Shown: positions 1 through 6,703, counted from the stretch's first letter. The stretch: 13,720 nucleotides of DNA from Thermoplasmata archaeon (GCA_021819605.1 JAKAQT010000029.1:1-13720); one strand, 5' to 3'. The notes: generated by a model not told the origin, from the sequence alone. Numbers and translations: made by a program.

Positions 1-831
1 CATTGCACCGTCGTATATTTTGTCAGATCCTGCCAGTGAACCTGTGTGTGAACTTGCTGCGACTGATCCATGCTTTGATTTTCCTGCCTTGAGCATAACT
101 ATGGGCTTGCTGGAATTTCTTCCCACCTCAAGGAATCTCCTCCCATTCTTGATTCCTTCAACATAGAGAGTAATACAGGATGTATCCTCATCATTTACCA
201 GATAAGTCAGGATATCCGAAAAATCAAGATCTGCCATATTTCCAATGCTTACAAGATAGCTCATGCCTATCCTGTCAACCCACGTCTTGGCATCCAGAGC
301 AATAATCATGGCACCGCTCTGGGAGACCATTCCGATCTTGCCTGCGTACGGCAGAAATGGAGCGAATGAAGCATTCATCCTCATCGGGTTGCTCAGCAGG
401 CCAACAACATTTGGCCCTAGCATCCTCACTTTGTATTTCCTTGCAGAATCCAGAAGCCTGGCCTCCAGATCGCTGTTTCCAACCTCGGAAAAACCCGATG
501 CAACAACTATTATGCTTCCTACGCCAGCTTTCCCGCATTCTTCAGCGACCTGTGGAGTTATTGCTGCGGGAACTGATAGCAGAGCAAGATCTATTTTCTC
601 GCCTATTGAGGCAACATCTGGATATACCCGGAATCCCAGGATTTCCTTTGCTTTCGGATTAACCGGGAATATTTTCCCCTTGTATCCTCCATCCTTCAGG
701 TTGAGAACAATCTGGTACCCGATCTTATCCGGGTCAGTTGATGCACCAATAACTGCTATGGAGGCCGGTTTGAATAGCTCCTGGATATTCCCATTTCCCA
801 CGGTATTTCCTTCTGTTGCCATTTTAATCAT
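1..831 (-). CDS. ADP-forming acyl-CoA synthetase (acetate-CoA ligase, ACD type), 5' part only
   Basis: The gene runs off the left edge; 277 N-terminal residues are visible from ATG 831 (274 from the in-frame ATG at 822). ACD enzymes convert acyl-CoA + ADP + Pi to the free acid + ATP + CoA in the cytosol, the main substrate-level phosphorylation step of many archaea. Visible, numbered from the 822 start: a CoA-binding Rossmann start with VIGAS (24-28), the succinyl-CoA-ligase-like segment with SQSGA (167-171), SIGNMADLD (192-200), and SSHTGSLAGSD with H259, which matches the phosphorylated histidine of the alpha subunit. Start 831 is preferred because a TATA-like box lies about 26 bp upstream and there is no Shine-Dalgarno site. 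Whether this is a separate alpha subunit or an alpha-beta fusion cannot be seen. The acyl substrate (acetyl, propionyl, aryl-acetyl) is unknown. Confidence 0.9.
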   Translation of the reverse strand, partial: MIKMATEGNTVGNGNIQELFKPASIAVIGASTDPDKIGYQIVLNLKDGGYKGKIFPVNPKAKEILGFRVYPDVASIGEKIDLALLSVPAAITPQVAEECGKAGVGSIIVVASGFSEVGNSDLEARLLDSARKYKVRMLGPNVVGLLSNPMRMNASFAPFLPYAGKIGMVSQSGAMIIALDAKTWVDRIGMSYLVSIGNMADLDFSDILTYLVNDEDTSCITLYVEGIKNGRRFLEVGRNSSKPIVMLKAGKSKHGSVAASSHTGSLAGSDKIYDGAM

Positions 832-852
832 CCATCGTTTATGAAATGTCCT

Positions 853-865
853 TATGTATTATTAA
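853..865 (-). promoter_or_regulatory. Probable TATA box of the acyl-CoA synthetase gene
   Basis: On the minus strand an AT run (TTAATAATACATAA) is centred about 26 bp before ATG 831, which fits leaderless or nearly leaderless transcription. Confidence 0.45.
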
Positions 866-1024
866 CCCAGCGCTAAAGGCAAAACAACAGGAAATCCTGC
901 TGGGATGTTATGGCGGTTTTCCCTGAATATGGGCAAATTCTGCCAGAATATATAGGATCAAACACACGCTTTCATTCCCGTCGATGTTCCATATTCGCTC
1001 AGTAATATACCGGAGACAGATACA

Positions 1025-1032
1025 TATTATAA
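1025..1032 (+). promoter_or_regulatory. Probable TATA box of the small zinc-ribbon gene
   Basis: TATTATAA is centred at about 1029 and predicts a transcript start near 1055. That is before both possible starts of the zinc-ribbon gene (TTG 1063, ATG 1078). Confidence 0.45.
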
Positions 1033-1077
1033 TCAGCAGGGAATGTTGAACAGCTGGTAATCTTGAAAGAAACCGAA

Positions 1078-1254
1078 ATGATCAAGGTCTGCCCGAAATG
1101 CGGCTCAATCCACATAAACTGGATCGCCGGAGGTGTTGCAGGGGCCGTTTACAAGTGTGATGACTGTGAATACGTGGGCGCTTTTATCCTGGAGGTCAGG
1201 GCCAACGAGCTTGGAAGATTCCAGGAAGAAATGAGGAAAACAGGAACGGAGTGA
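1078..1254 (+). CDS. Small zinc-ribbon protein (58 aa), function unknown
   Basis: The protein has an N-terminal CPKCG (C5, C8) and a CDDC pair about 20 residues later, so it is a single four-cysteine zinc ribbon. The linker contains a short hydrophobic Gly/Ala/Val stretch (GGVAGAVYKC). The C-terminus is a charged helix ending in REEM-like residues. ATG 1078 is chosen because the protein then begins directly with the ribbon (MIKVCPKCG); an in-frame TTG at 1063 would add five residues. It has its own TATA box and is followed by T-runs, so it is probably monocistronic. Proteins of this size and form are common in Thermoplasmata and may bind nucleic acid or protein. No specific function is claimed. 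It lies just upstream of the SPFH/zinc-ribbon operon, but a functional link is only suggested by position. Confidence 0.75.
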   Translation: MIKVCPKCGSIHINWIAGGVAGAVYKCDDCEYVGAFILEVRANELGRFQEEMRKTGTE

Positions 1255-1264
1255 AACAGCGCAG

Positions 1265-1287
1265 TTTTTCTCCTGTCGCGTTTTTTG
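1265..1287 (+). terminator. Possible T-rich terminator after the zinc-ribbon gene
   Basis: Two T-runs (1265-1269 and 1281-1286) lie within 35 bp of the stop codon, consistent with archaeal oligo-T termination. A weak CAGGA/TCCTG pairing spans the stop region, but no strong stem is present. Confidence 0.4.
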
Positions 1288-1378
1288 TTACGACATGGTT
1301 TGCTTTAAATTGAGATCGTAACTTGGTGGTTCAGCAAAGAAGCCCATATTGGCGAATAATATAAGATCTGGATAATGA

Positions 1379-1384
1379 TATATA
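1379..1384 (+). promoter_or_regulatory. Probable TATA box of the SPFH/zinc-ribbon operon
   Basis: TATATA lies in an AT-rich stretch (about 1366-1385) and is centred roughly 33 bp before ATG 1415. It predicts a very short leader. Confidence 0.5.
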
Positions 1385-1414
1385 GCATGTCAAGATCGAG
1401 AAAGTGGCAATTAC

Positions 1415-1972
1415 ATGAATTCTACAAATCCTGACATAAGGGGAGAGGTGGATGAAAGCCGGGGATTATTGAAGAAGATACAGCTTGTAATACCCGGATT
1501 CAAAGGCTACAGGCAGCTGGATGACATTCGAGTAGCGGATGCACTGCTGAGAAAGCAGGTTTCCTCCTTGCTGCAGTTATCAGAAAGCAGGCTTCAGGAT
1601 GCCAGGTCCACAATGGTTACTTCTGGGAACTTCCAGATGCTGACACTGATCGCGCCTGTATTGTCCCAACTGCAGCAGTTTGAGGGAGAGCTCCTTCATT
1701 CCCAGCAGGTGTATTCCGGAATATCGCCTGCCATCAGGATCAACGTCGCAAGGCTGAATTCACTTTATGAATACGACTATTCTTTTCTTCAGGGGGCTTC
1801 TGATGTTGCCCAGCTATGTGATCTCACAAAGTTTCTTGAAAGTCCGGAACAGGAAACCCTTGCCAGGCGAATTTCAGATATTAAGGATGCCATTCAGAAC
1901 ATGAAATATTCGTGGGAGCAAAGGGTCATAACTGTTGAGAACATAAAACAGGCACCAGGAGGCTCAGTCTGA
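1415..1972 (+). CDS. Conserved helical protein of the SPFH/zinc-ribbon operon (185 aa)
   Basis: No enzyme motif is visible. The protein is soluble and looks almost entirely alpha-helical, with heptad-like Leu/Gln/Glu spacing that could form coiled coil. Near the N-terminus it carries KKIQLVIPGFKGYRQLDDIR (about residues 20-39) followed by a basic ADALLRKQ segment. An 'IPGxxGY...R.AD..LR' start of this kind is, from memory, a hallmark of uncharacterised proteins encoded beside SPFH genes in bacteria and archaea. It is the first gene of a tight operon: its TGA overlaps the ATG of the SPFH gene (TGATG at 1970-1974). A role as adaptor or scaffold of the SPFH protein is inference from context. The start is the first ATG after the TATA box; no clear Shine-Dalgarno site is seen. 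Confidence 0.8.
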   Translation: MNSTNPDIRGEVDESRGLLKKIQLVIPGFKGYRQLDDIRVADALLRKQVSSLLQLSESRLQDARSTMVTSGNFQMLTLIAPVLSQLQQFEGELLHSQQVYSGISPAIRINVARLNSLYEYDYSFLQGASDVAQLCDLTKFLESPEQETLARRISDIKDAIQNMKYSWEQRVITVENIKQAPGGSV

Positions 1973-3117
1973 TGTTCGGAAAAAAATCAAGCAAGATACC
2001 ATATTCAGGTGGCAGTGTTGCCGGTTCTATTACAATAGCATGGGAAACGCAGTTCAAGGAAGGCAACGTAATGTGGAAGGTCCCCCGGCTCATCCGGCTT
2101 AATGATAACATTGTGGTCAGGGAGGACGAAACTGCTGTATTTTTCAGGGACGGCAAGGTCCTCACATATTTTGACCAGCCAAACAGGTATGCTTTGACGG
2201 ATTTCAACGCACCTGTTGTGGGAGAACTTCTTAAGTTTTTTTCAGGTGTTCAGCAGCAGGCTGAGGTTTATTACATACAGAGGAGATTTCTGGACGGGAA
2301 ATTTGGCAGCCCGGAACCATATCAGTTCACAGACCCCACATTCGGGGTTGTCAACCTTAAAGTTTACGGCGAATACAGGTGGAAGATATCCAGCCCTGAG
2401 AACTTCATCAACCAGTTCGTGGGTACATTCAATGTTGAAACCTCTGATGATGTTGAAGCAAGGATGCGTGAGCAGATTGTTATTCTTGTCTATACTGCAA
2501 TGGGCCAGATGAAGGAGAAAGGTCTCAAGGTTACGGACATTCCTGCGAACCTCACAACAATTGAACAGATAATCCTGGCAATGGCGCCGGACCATTTCAG
2601 GCAATATGGAGTAGAAATTAACAAGATTCAGGGCCTTAATATATCCCTCCCGGACGAGGTGCAAAAGGCCATTGATACAAGGTCCGACATGTCGGTTCTG
2701 GGGGTTAATTATATCCAGTACCAGGCAGGACAGGCCATGGTCGATGCAGCAAAAAATCCAACAGGAGTTGCTGGAGCTGGCGCAGGCCTGGGAGTTGGTC
2801 TGGGGGCCGGAGCAGGCATGGGCTATGGGATGTCGGGGCAGCTGATGGGCGCAAGCCAAACTCAACCAACAAGGACATGCCCAAAATGTGGATCACTGGT
2901 GCCTGCGAACATGAATTTCTGCCCGAACTGCGGCAGCCCCATGGGAAACCAGGCAAATACCTGTCCCAAATGTGGTGCAGCAGTTCCGGCTGGGTCAAAA
3001 TTCTGCCCCAATTGCGGCTATAACATGTCAACCCCGGCAACAAGGAAATGTCCTTCCTGCGGTGCGGAAGTATCATCTACTGCAAAGTTTTGTCCAAATT
3101 GCGGTAAACAACTCTAG
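1972..3117 (+). CDS. SPFH-domain protein with three C-terminal double-CxxC zinc ribbons (virion-core-protein-like, YdjI type)
   Basis: Length is 381 aa. Residues about 20-245 form a cytosolic SPFH (stomatin/prohibitin-like) domain of the family once labelled 'virion core protein, lumpy skin disease virus-like', with the typical IAWETQFKEGNVMWKVPRLI start and VYGEYRWKISSPENFI centre. Residues about 265-293 are a Gly/Ala/Met-rich linker. Three tandem ribbons follow: C303/C306-C317/C320, C331/C334-C345/C348 and C360/C363-C374/C377. There is no signal peptide or clear N-terminal membrane anchor. SPFH proteins form rings or scaffolds at membranes; Bacillus YdjI helps place the YdjFGH membrane-stress proteins. 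AGGAGG at 1957-1962, nine bases before ATG 1972, sets the start and implies translational coupling. The exact role in this archaeon is unknown; the ribbons probably bind partner proteins. Confidence 0.88.
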   Translation: MFGKKSSKIPYSGGSVAGSITIAWETQFKEGNVMWKVPRLIRLNDNIVVREDETAVFFRDGKVLTYFDQPNRYALTDFNAPVVGELLKFFSGVQQQAEVYYIQRRFLDGKFGSPEPYQFTDPTFGVVNLKVYGEYRWKISSPENFINQFVGTFNVETSDDVEARMREQIVILVYTAMGQMKEKGLKVTDIPANLTTIEQIILAMAPDHFRQYGVEINKIQGLNISLPDEVQKAIDTRSDMSVLGVNYIQYQAGQAMVDAAKNPTGVAGAGAGLGVGLGAGAGMGYGMSGQLMGASQTQPTRTCPKCGSLVPANMNFCPNCGSPMGNQANTCPKCGAAVPAGSKFCPNCGYNMSTPATRKCPSCGAEVSSTAKFCPNCGKQL

Positions 3118-3125
3118 GTGATAAG

Positions 3126-4145
3126 ATGTATTGCATCAAATGCGGTTCGGAAATACCAGATGATGCTGTGTACTGCCCTAAATGCGGGTTCAAGCAGGAC
3201 CAGGGGAAAACAGGACAGGATTCCAGCCATCCGGCACAGGCTACAGGTGAGAAGATCATAGCGGCCTCAAATGTTACAGAACTCAAGTGCCCGGGATGCG
3301 GAGCTCCAATAAAGCCTCAGATAGGTGAGATGATAATCACTTGCGAGTATTGCGGAGCAAGCATATCCCTTGCCAATGAAGGATGGAAGAGCATTGAATC
3401 CAATACCATGCTGCCTCTCAAAATCCAGACAACGGACGAAGTTACCGGGATCATCAAAAGGCTGATGGACAAGGGGATGCTGAGAAGGCACATGGAAGAG
3501 AAATCCACCAGTGAAGGGATTTTCCTCAGCATTGTTCCCTACTGGGTTGTTCCGGCTTCGGCCAGGTCCCGTTATACAGCTGTTGATACCGGTGAGGAGA
3601 TAGGAAAAGTAGCCGGGACAGCCGTTCTCGCAGGTCTCCTGGGAAGCGCCATGGGTGGACGTGGACGAATCGGCATGGGAGGAGGAATGATGGGGGGTAT
3701 GCTCATGGGAGGCATGATGATGGGTGGTATGGGTGGTGACTCAGGCTCGGTACGATCCTACACCCTGGATCAGAACTACAATTACCCGGTGGTAGCGGTT
3801 AAAGGGCTTACGGAATACCAGCCAAGAAACTATACCTTTGATCTTCCAGACAGGGTGATATTCGACGCATCAAAGGTTCCCAGGGGGACCAAGGTCCTGA
3901 ATGGAGATATTGGGGAGGATTCTGCAAAGAACGAAGCCAAGACCAACGTGGACCAGATGCAGTCAGCAATGGTACACCAGAAGCACCATGGTGTCAGGAG
4001 CCTGGTCACAGAAATCGATACGGCCGAACCGGAACTCCTTCACGTGCCCGTATGGTTCGCCAAATTTGACAGCAAGGGCAAGAAAATCGCACTCGTTATA
4101 GACGGGCACTCAGGAAACCTGATCAACAGCATTGGCCTGGATTAA
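3126..4145 (+). CDS. Zinc-ribbon protein with Met/Gly-rich central segment, SPFH operon partner (339 aa)
   Basis: An N-terminal ribbon (C3/C6, C17/C20) is followed by a linker and a second zinc finger (C55/C58, C73/C76) of the TFIIB-like 'CPGCGAPI...CEYCGASI' form. A mixed domain (about 92-150) has a KRLMDKGMLR helix and IVPYWVVP strand. A very unusual Gly/Met-rich stretch (about 173-205) comes next, and then a beta-rich C-terminal domain (about 210-339). Bacillus YdjG also has such zinc fingers and sits beside an SPFH gene, so a YdjG-like adaptor role is plausible but inferred. GGTGAT at 3117-3122 overlaps the upstream stop codon and lies three bases before ATG 3126, so the gene is coupled to the SPFH gene. 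It is the last gene of the operon. The Met/Gly-rich segment could be a membrane-associating or self-associating region. Confidence 0.85.
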   Translation: MYCIKCGSEIPDDAVYCPKCGFKQDQGKTGQDSSHPAQATGEKIIAASNVTELKCPGCGAPIKPQIGEMIITCEYCGASISLANEGWKSIESNTMLPLKIQTTDEVTGIIKRLMDKGMLRRHMEEKSTSEGIFLSIVPYWVVPASARSRYTAVDTGEEIGKVAGTAVLAGLLGSAMGGRGRIGMGGGMMGGMLMGGMMMGGMGGDSGSVRSYTLDQNYNYPVVAVKGLTEYQPRNYTFDLPDRVIFDASKVPRGTKVLNGDIGEDSAKNEAKTNVDQMQSAMVHQKHHGVRSLVTEIDTAEPELLHVPVWFAKFDSKGKKIALVIDGHSGNLINSIGLD

Positions 4146-4188
4146 GCTGGGCATGCTGCTGATAATGTTTGCCGCTCCCCGGATGAAT

Positions 4189-4210
4189 CTCCAGTGAAGT
4201 GGCGCTGGAG
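4189..4210. terminator. Hairpin in the junction between convergent operons
   Basis: An 8-bp stem (CTCCAGTG/CGCTGGAG, one T.G pair) encloses a 6-nt loop, about 45 bp after the end of the zinc-ribbon gene and about 55 bp after the end of the LUD gene read from the other side. No T-run follows on either strand, so a terminator role is uncertain. The stem could instead protect transcript ends. Confidence 0.35.
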
Positions 4211-4233
4211 CCACGCACAATATGCCTAAAACA

Positions 4234-4245
4234 TTCCATATGGAA
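4234..4245. repeat. 12-bp perfect palindrome between convergent genes
   Basis: TTCCATATGGAA is fully self-complementary and lies 20 bp beyond the end of the LUD gene. Its function is unknown; chance occurrence is possible. Confidence 0.4.
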
Positions 4246-4264
4246 GGGTCGTCTGCAAGGATGC

Positions 4265-5407
4265 TCACACAAGTGATCTGTTTCCGCGGGACTTTATCTC
4301 CCTTATCACCGTCGGAATGTCAATTTTCATGGGGCATACTTCGGAGCATCCACCGGAATGCATGCAGAATGAAGCGGGCCAGGGATCGTTGTTTGTGATG
4401 TAGTTCCACATAACTCCTGTGGGTCCACCATATGGAGATTTTGTAGAGATCCATTCCTTTCCGATTGCCCTGTAGACCGGACACGCCAGGTAGCATCTCC
4501 CGCATTTGATGCAGAGCAGTGCTTCCTTGATATTTTCATCCCTGCTGGCATTGAGCCTTCCGTTATCAATTAGCACAAGGTGAAAGTCCTTGGGGCCTGT
4601 TGCTGGAGACACACGTTTCAGCTCAATATCTCCTGTGGAGCTGGGGCCGGAAGTGATATTGATGTATGTCGGCGGAAACAGCCCGGCATAAGCAGACTGC
4701 ACATAGATCTCATTCAGTGCGTCTGGAAGAGTTGGAACGATCTTGTCAATGCCAGTAACAGCAATGTGAGTCTGAGGCAGCACAGAATCGATCCTGATAT
4801 TGCCCTCATTTTCAACGAGCGCTATGGAGCCTGAATCCGCTGCCACAGCGTTTGCTCCGGTTATCCCAACGTCTGCCTTTAGGTATTTATCCATGAGGAA
4901 TTTCCTAACGGCAGCAACAATATCTTCAATCTTCGAATCCTTTGTGATATTCTTATCAATCCTGGAAACCAGGGTAGCAGCATCCTCCCTGGTAAGATCT
5001 ATTGCGGGTGCAACAATATGGGCTGGCCATCCGTTCTGCAACTGAACGAGGTATTCCCCAAGATCTGTTTCCCATGCGTCATTCCCAGTTTCCTGAAGGA
5101 ATTCTCTGAGCCCTATCTCATAGGCGACATTTGACTTTGAGAACACGACAGTCTTCTTTGTGCCGACGATTTTTCCTATTATCCTGCGGGCTTCCTCTGC
5201 ATCCCTTGCCAGATATGCATGACCGCCAAGTTTCTCCACATTTTTCATGGTTTCCTGAATGTACTTCGGTAGATCTTCAAGGACCTGCAGCTTCTTTTTC
5301 CTGAGGTCTTCAGCTATGGCCGGGATATATGGATAATTCTTCAGTACATGTTCAACTTCCCTGTTGTTTCCCTTTATCACTAGGTCCACCACATCTGTCC
5401 AGTTCAT
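4265..5407 (-). CDS. LutB-like LUD-domain/ferredoxin protein (lactate or 2-hydroxyacid oxidation)
   Basis: Length is 380 aa. The N-terminal two thirds is a LUD domain with TGANAVAADSGSIAL (183-197) and SGPSSTGDIE (253-262); the C-terminus is a ferredoxin-like domain. The first cluster motif is complete (C299, C302, C305, C309). The second reads C348-M-H-S351-G-G-C354...C358, so the usual second cysteine is serine. LutB works with LutA (and usually LutC) to oxidise L-lactate to pyruvate at the membrane or in the cytosol, passing electrons on; the acceptor is not evident here. The family normally runs to about 470 aa, so this is a short form lacking most of the extra C-terminal domain. It follows the LutA-like gene with ATGA overlap and has a strong GAGGTGAT site (5411-5418) three bases before ATG 5407. 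The substrate is inferred; other 2-hydroxyacids are possible. Confidence 0.82.
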   Translation of the reverse strand: MNWTDVVDLVIKGNNREVEHVLKNYPYIPAIAEDLRKKKLQVLEDLPKYIQETMKNVEKLGGHAYLARDAEEARRIIGKIVGTKKTVVFSKSNVAYEIGLREFLQETGNDAWETDLGEYLVQLQNGWPAHIVAPAIDLTREDAATLVSRIDKNITKDSKIEDIVAAVRKFLMDKYLKADVGITGANAVAADSGSIALVENEGNIRIDSVLPQTHIAVTGIDKIVPTLPDALNEIYVQSAYAGLFPPTYINITSGPSSTGDIELKRVSPATGPKDFHLVLIDNGRLNASRDENIKEALLCIKCGRCYLACPVYRAIGKEWISTKSPYGGPTGVMWNYITNNDPWPASFCMHSGGCSEVCPMKIDIPTVIREIKSRGNRSLV

Positions 5408-6306
5408 GCCATCACCTCAGCAATGTCTTTCACATTTCCGAATTCTGACAGATTTTCATAGCATAATGGACAGACTACAAGAATGCTGTCTGAAACAGTG
5501 TTAAGCTGTTTTACCCTCAAACTTGCAACCTTGCTGCTCATTTCTGCATTGATAGGGCCGATGGGCCCACCACAGCAGAAGGAGGTGGACTTCCCTGTAA
5601 CATCAGGATTTTCAAGCAGTTCTATTCCGGCGTTCTTTGCTGCAAGCCGCACATCGTTATACATGCCAAGGAACCTTGAATAAAGGCATGAATCGTGAAG
5701 AACGAACTTTCCAGACCCGTTTGTGCCACTGATGGCATTGAGATAGGGCGCGAATTTTATGTCAAATCCTATCATTTTCTTGAGATTTGTCAGGCTGTTG
5801 GTTGTATGCGGGTCAACAGTGTATATATTCTTAACACCCCTTGACCTGAAGAGGGAAAGGAGTTTTCTTCCATATTCCATGAACTCATCAATAAATCCCA
5901 GTTCAAGCAGCAGTGAACCGCTATAAGGCTCATCCTCGTAAAGGTATCCGCAGTTTATGCCTGACTTAAGAAGCATTGAGTAGATATTTTTCAGTATTCT
6001 GTTCGATCTTTCAACCTCTGACTTATCAGTTCTGATTAACCGCGATCCGACTGAGGCTATCATCCTTGATCCTCCGAGTTTTGTGAAAAGGGGGATGTAT
6101 TTCTCATAATTCTTGAACATGCTTCCCATCTGATACATGTGTGATGTGAAAATTATGGAGTCAGTATCACGGGGAACATCAGCTTCCACGGCCCATCTGC
6201 TGCTTGCCTTCAGGTCGATGGGGAAAGGAAGGTATGTTTCCATGAGGTTTCCATATACCAGTTTTCGGATAGCCGGGAGTTCTTTTATGATGGCCTTTTC
6301 ATCCAT
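5404..6306 (-). CDS. LutA-like (HdrB/GlpC-type) CCG-domain protein, first CCG motif degenerate
   Basis: Length is 300 aa, against about 240 for LutA. The C-terminal CCG domain is intact: C207 (HDSCLYSRF), C244-C245 (CCGGPIGP) and C279/C282 (CPLC). The N-terminal repeat keeps the fold signature (EDEPYSG, about 124-130, then TVDPHTTN, 163-170) but has lost its cysteines: CCG reads YSG and CPxC reads DPHT. At most one CCG-type iron-sulphur site should therefore form. The family transfers electrons in lactate (LutA), glycerol-3-phosphate (GlpC) and heterodisulphide (HdrB) systems. It is the first gene of a two-gene operon with the LUD protein. A TATA box about 35 bp upstream and a weak GTGG-like site support ATG 6306. 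No FAD subunit or LutC-like gene is adjacent. The role in lactate oxidation is inferred from the pairing. Confidence 0.8.
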   Translation of the reverse strand: MDEKAIIKELPAIRKLVYGNLMETYLPFPIDLKASSRWAVEADVPRDTDSIIFTSHMYQMGSMFKNYEKYIPLFTKLGGSRMIASVGSRLIRTDKSEVERSNRILKNIYSMLLKSGINCGYLYEDEPYSGSLLLELGFIDEFMEYGRKLLSLFRSRGVKNIYTVDPHTTNSLTNLKKMIGFDIKFAPYLNAISGTNGSGKFVLHDSCLYSRFLGMYNDVRLAAKNAGIELLENPDVTGKSTSFCCGGPIGPINAEMSSKVASLRVKQLNTVSDSILVVCPLCYENLSEFGNVKDIAEVMA

Positions 6307-6336
6307 TATACCACTGTGAAGAAATAATCTGAATGG

Positions 6337-6345
6337 TTATTAAAA
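6337..6345 (-). promoter_or_regulatory. Probable TATA box of the lutA-lutB-like operon
   Basis: TTTTAATAA on the minus strand is centred about 35 bp before ATG 6306 and predicts a leader of up to about 10 nt. Confidence 0.45.
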
Positions 6346-6378
6346 TTGACCCTGAAAATACCTTATATGTATTTCATT

Positions 6379-6404
6379 GTATTTCGGGCTTTGACCTGAA
6401 ATGC
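6379..6404. repeat. Inverted repeat, 10-bp stem with 6-nt loop
   Basis: GTATTTCGGG pairs with CCTGAAATGC (two G.T pairs) around the loop CTTTGA. It lies about 35-60 bp upstream of the lut TATA box. It may be an operator or part of a small transcript; no function is established. Confidence 0.4.
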
Positions 6405-6683
6405 AAATATATCCACACAATTTTAGCCTGATAAGCACCACTGGATGTAATGAAAATTGCTTACAAATAAACGACAAATATTTGATGGAACAATGATGCA
6501 AGCATATTTTTCTGCCGAATGCCGTGAAAATGATATAGAATATCTTCAACCGGGTCAAAATTTAAATGTTAACAGTGCGCTATATTCTGTTTGGTACAAC
6601 GATTCAACACTTTTTAGTTCATTTGTGGGAGAATTTTCTAACCTATTAAGTGCAGAATCTATGATTTAACAATTTCTAACAGG

Positions 6684-6703
6684 TTATAATGTAATTATAA
6701 ATA
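6684..6703 (+). promoter_or_regulatory. MFS promoter: TATA box overlapped by a perfect inverted repeat
   Basis: TATAAATA (6696-6703) is centred about 27 bp before ATG 6726, the classic spacing for a leaderless archaeal mRNA. A perfect 7-bp inverted repeat, TTATAATgtaATTATAA (6684-6700), overlaps the box and could be an operator, although AT-rich symmetry can arise by chance. Confidence 0.6.

Noticed and set aside
263..844. Long plus-strand open frame opposite the acyl-CoA synthetase
   Set aside because: It is antisense to a gene whose minus-strand translation has the ACD motifs VIGAS, SQSGA and SHTGSLAGSD; the plus-strand product has no recognisable motif.
888..899. CAGGAAATCCTG inverted repeat in the gap between the first two genes
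   Set aside because: Arms of only 5 bp with a 2-bp spacer are likely by chance, and it is not placed at a core promoter.
2242..2865. 207-codon minus-strand frame inside the SPFH gene
   Set aside because: It is antisense to a well-supported SPFH coding sequence and shows no family motif or ribosome site.
6340..6558. 72-codon minus-strand frame in the divergent gap
   Set aside because: It overlaps the lut promoter, is of AT-rich composition and has no motif.
6457..6669. 70-codon plus-strand frame in the divergent gap
   Set aside because: It begins with TTG, has no ribosome site or promoter at the right distance and no recognisable motif. A real small protein cannot be fully excluded.
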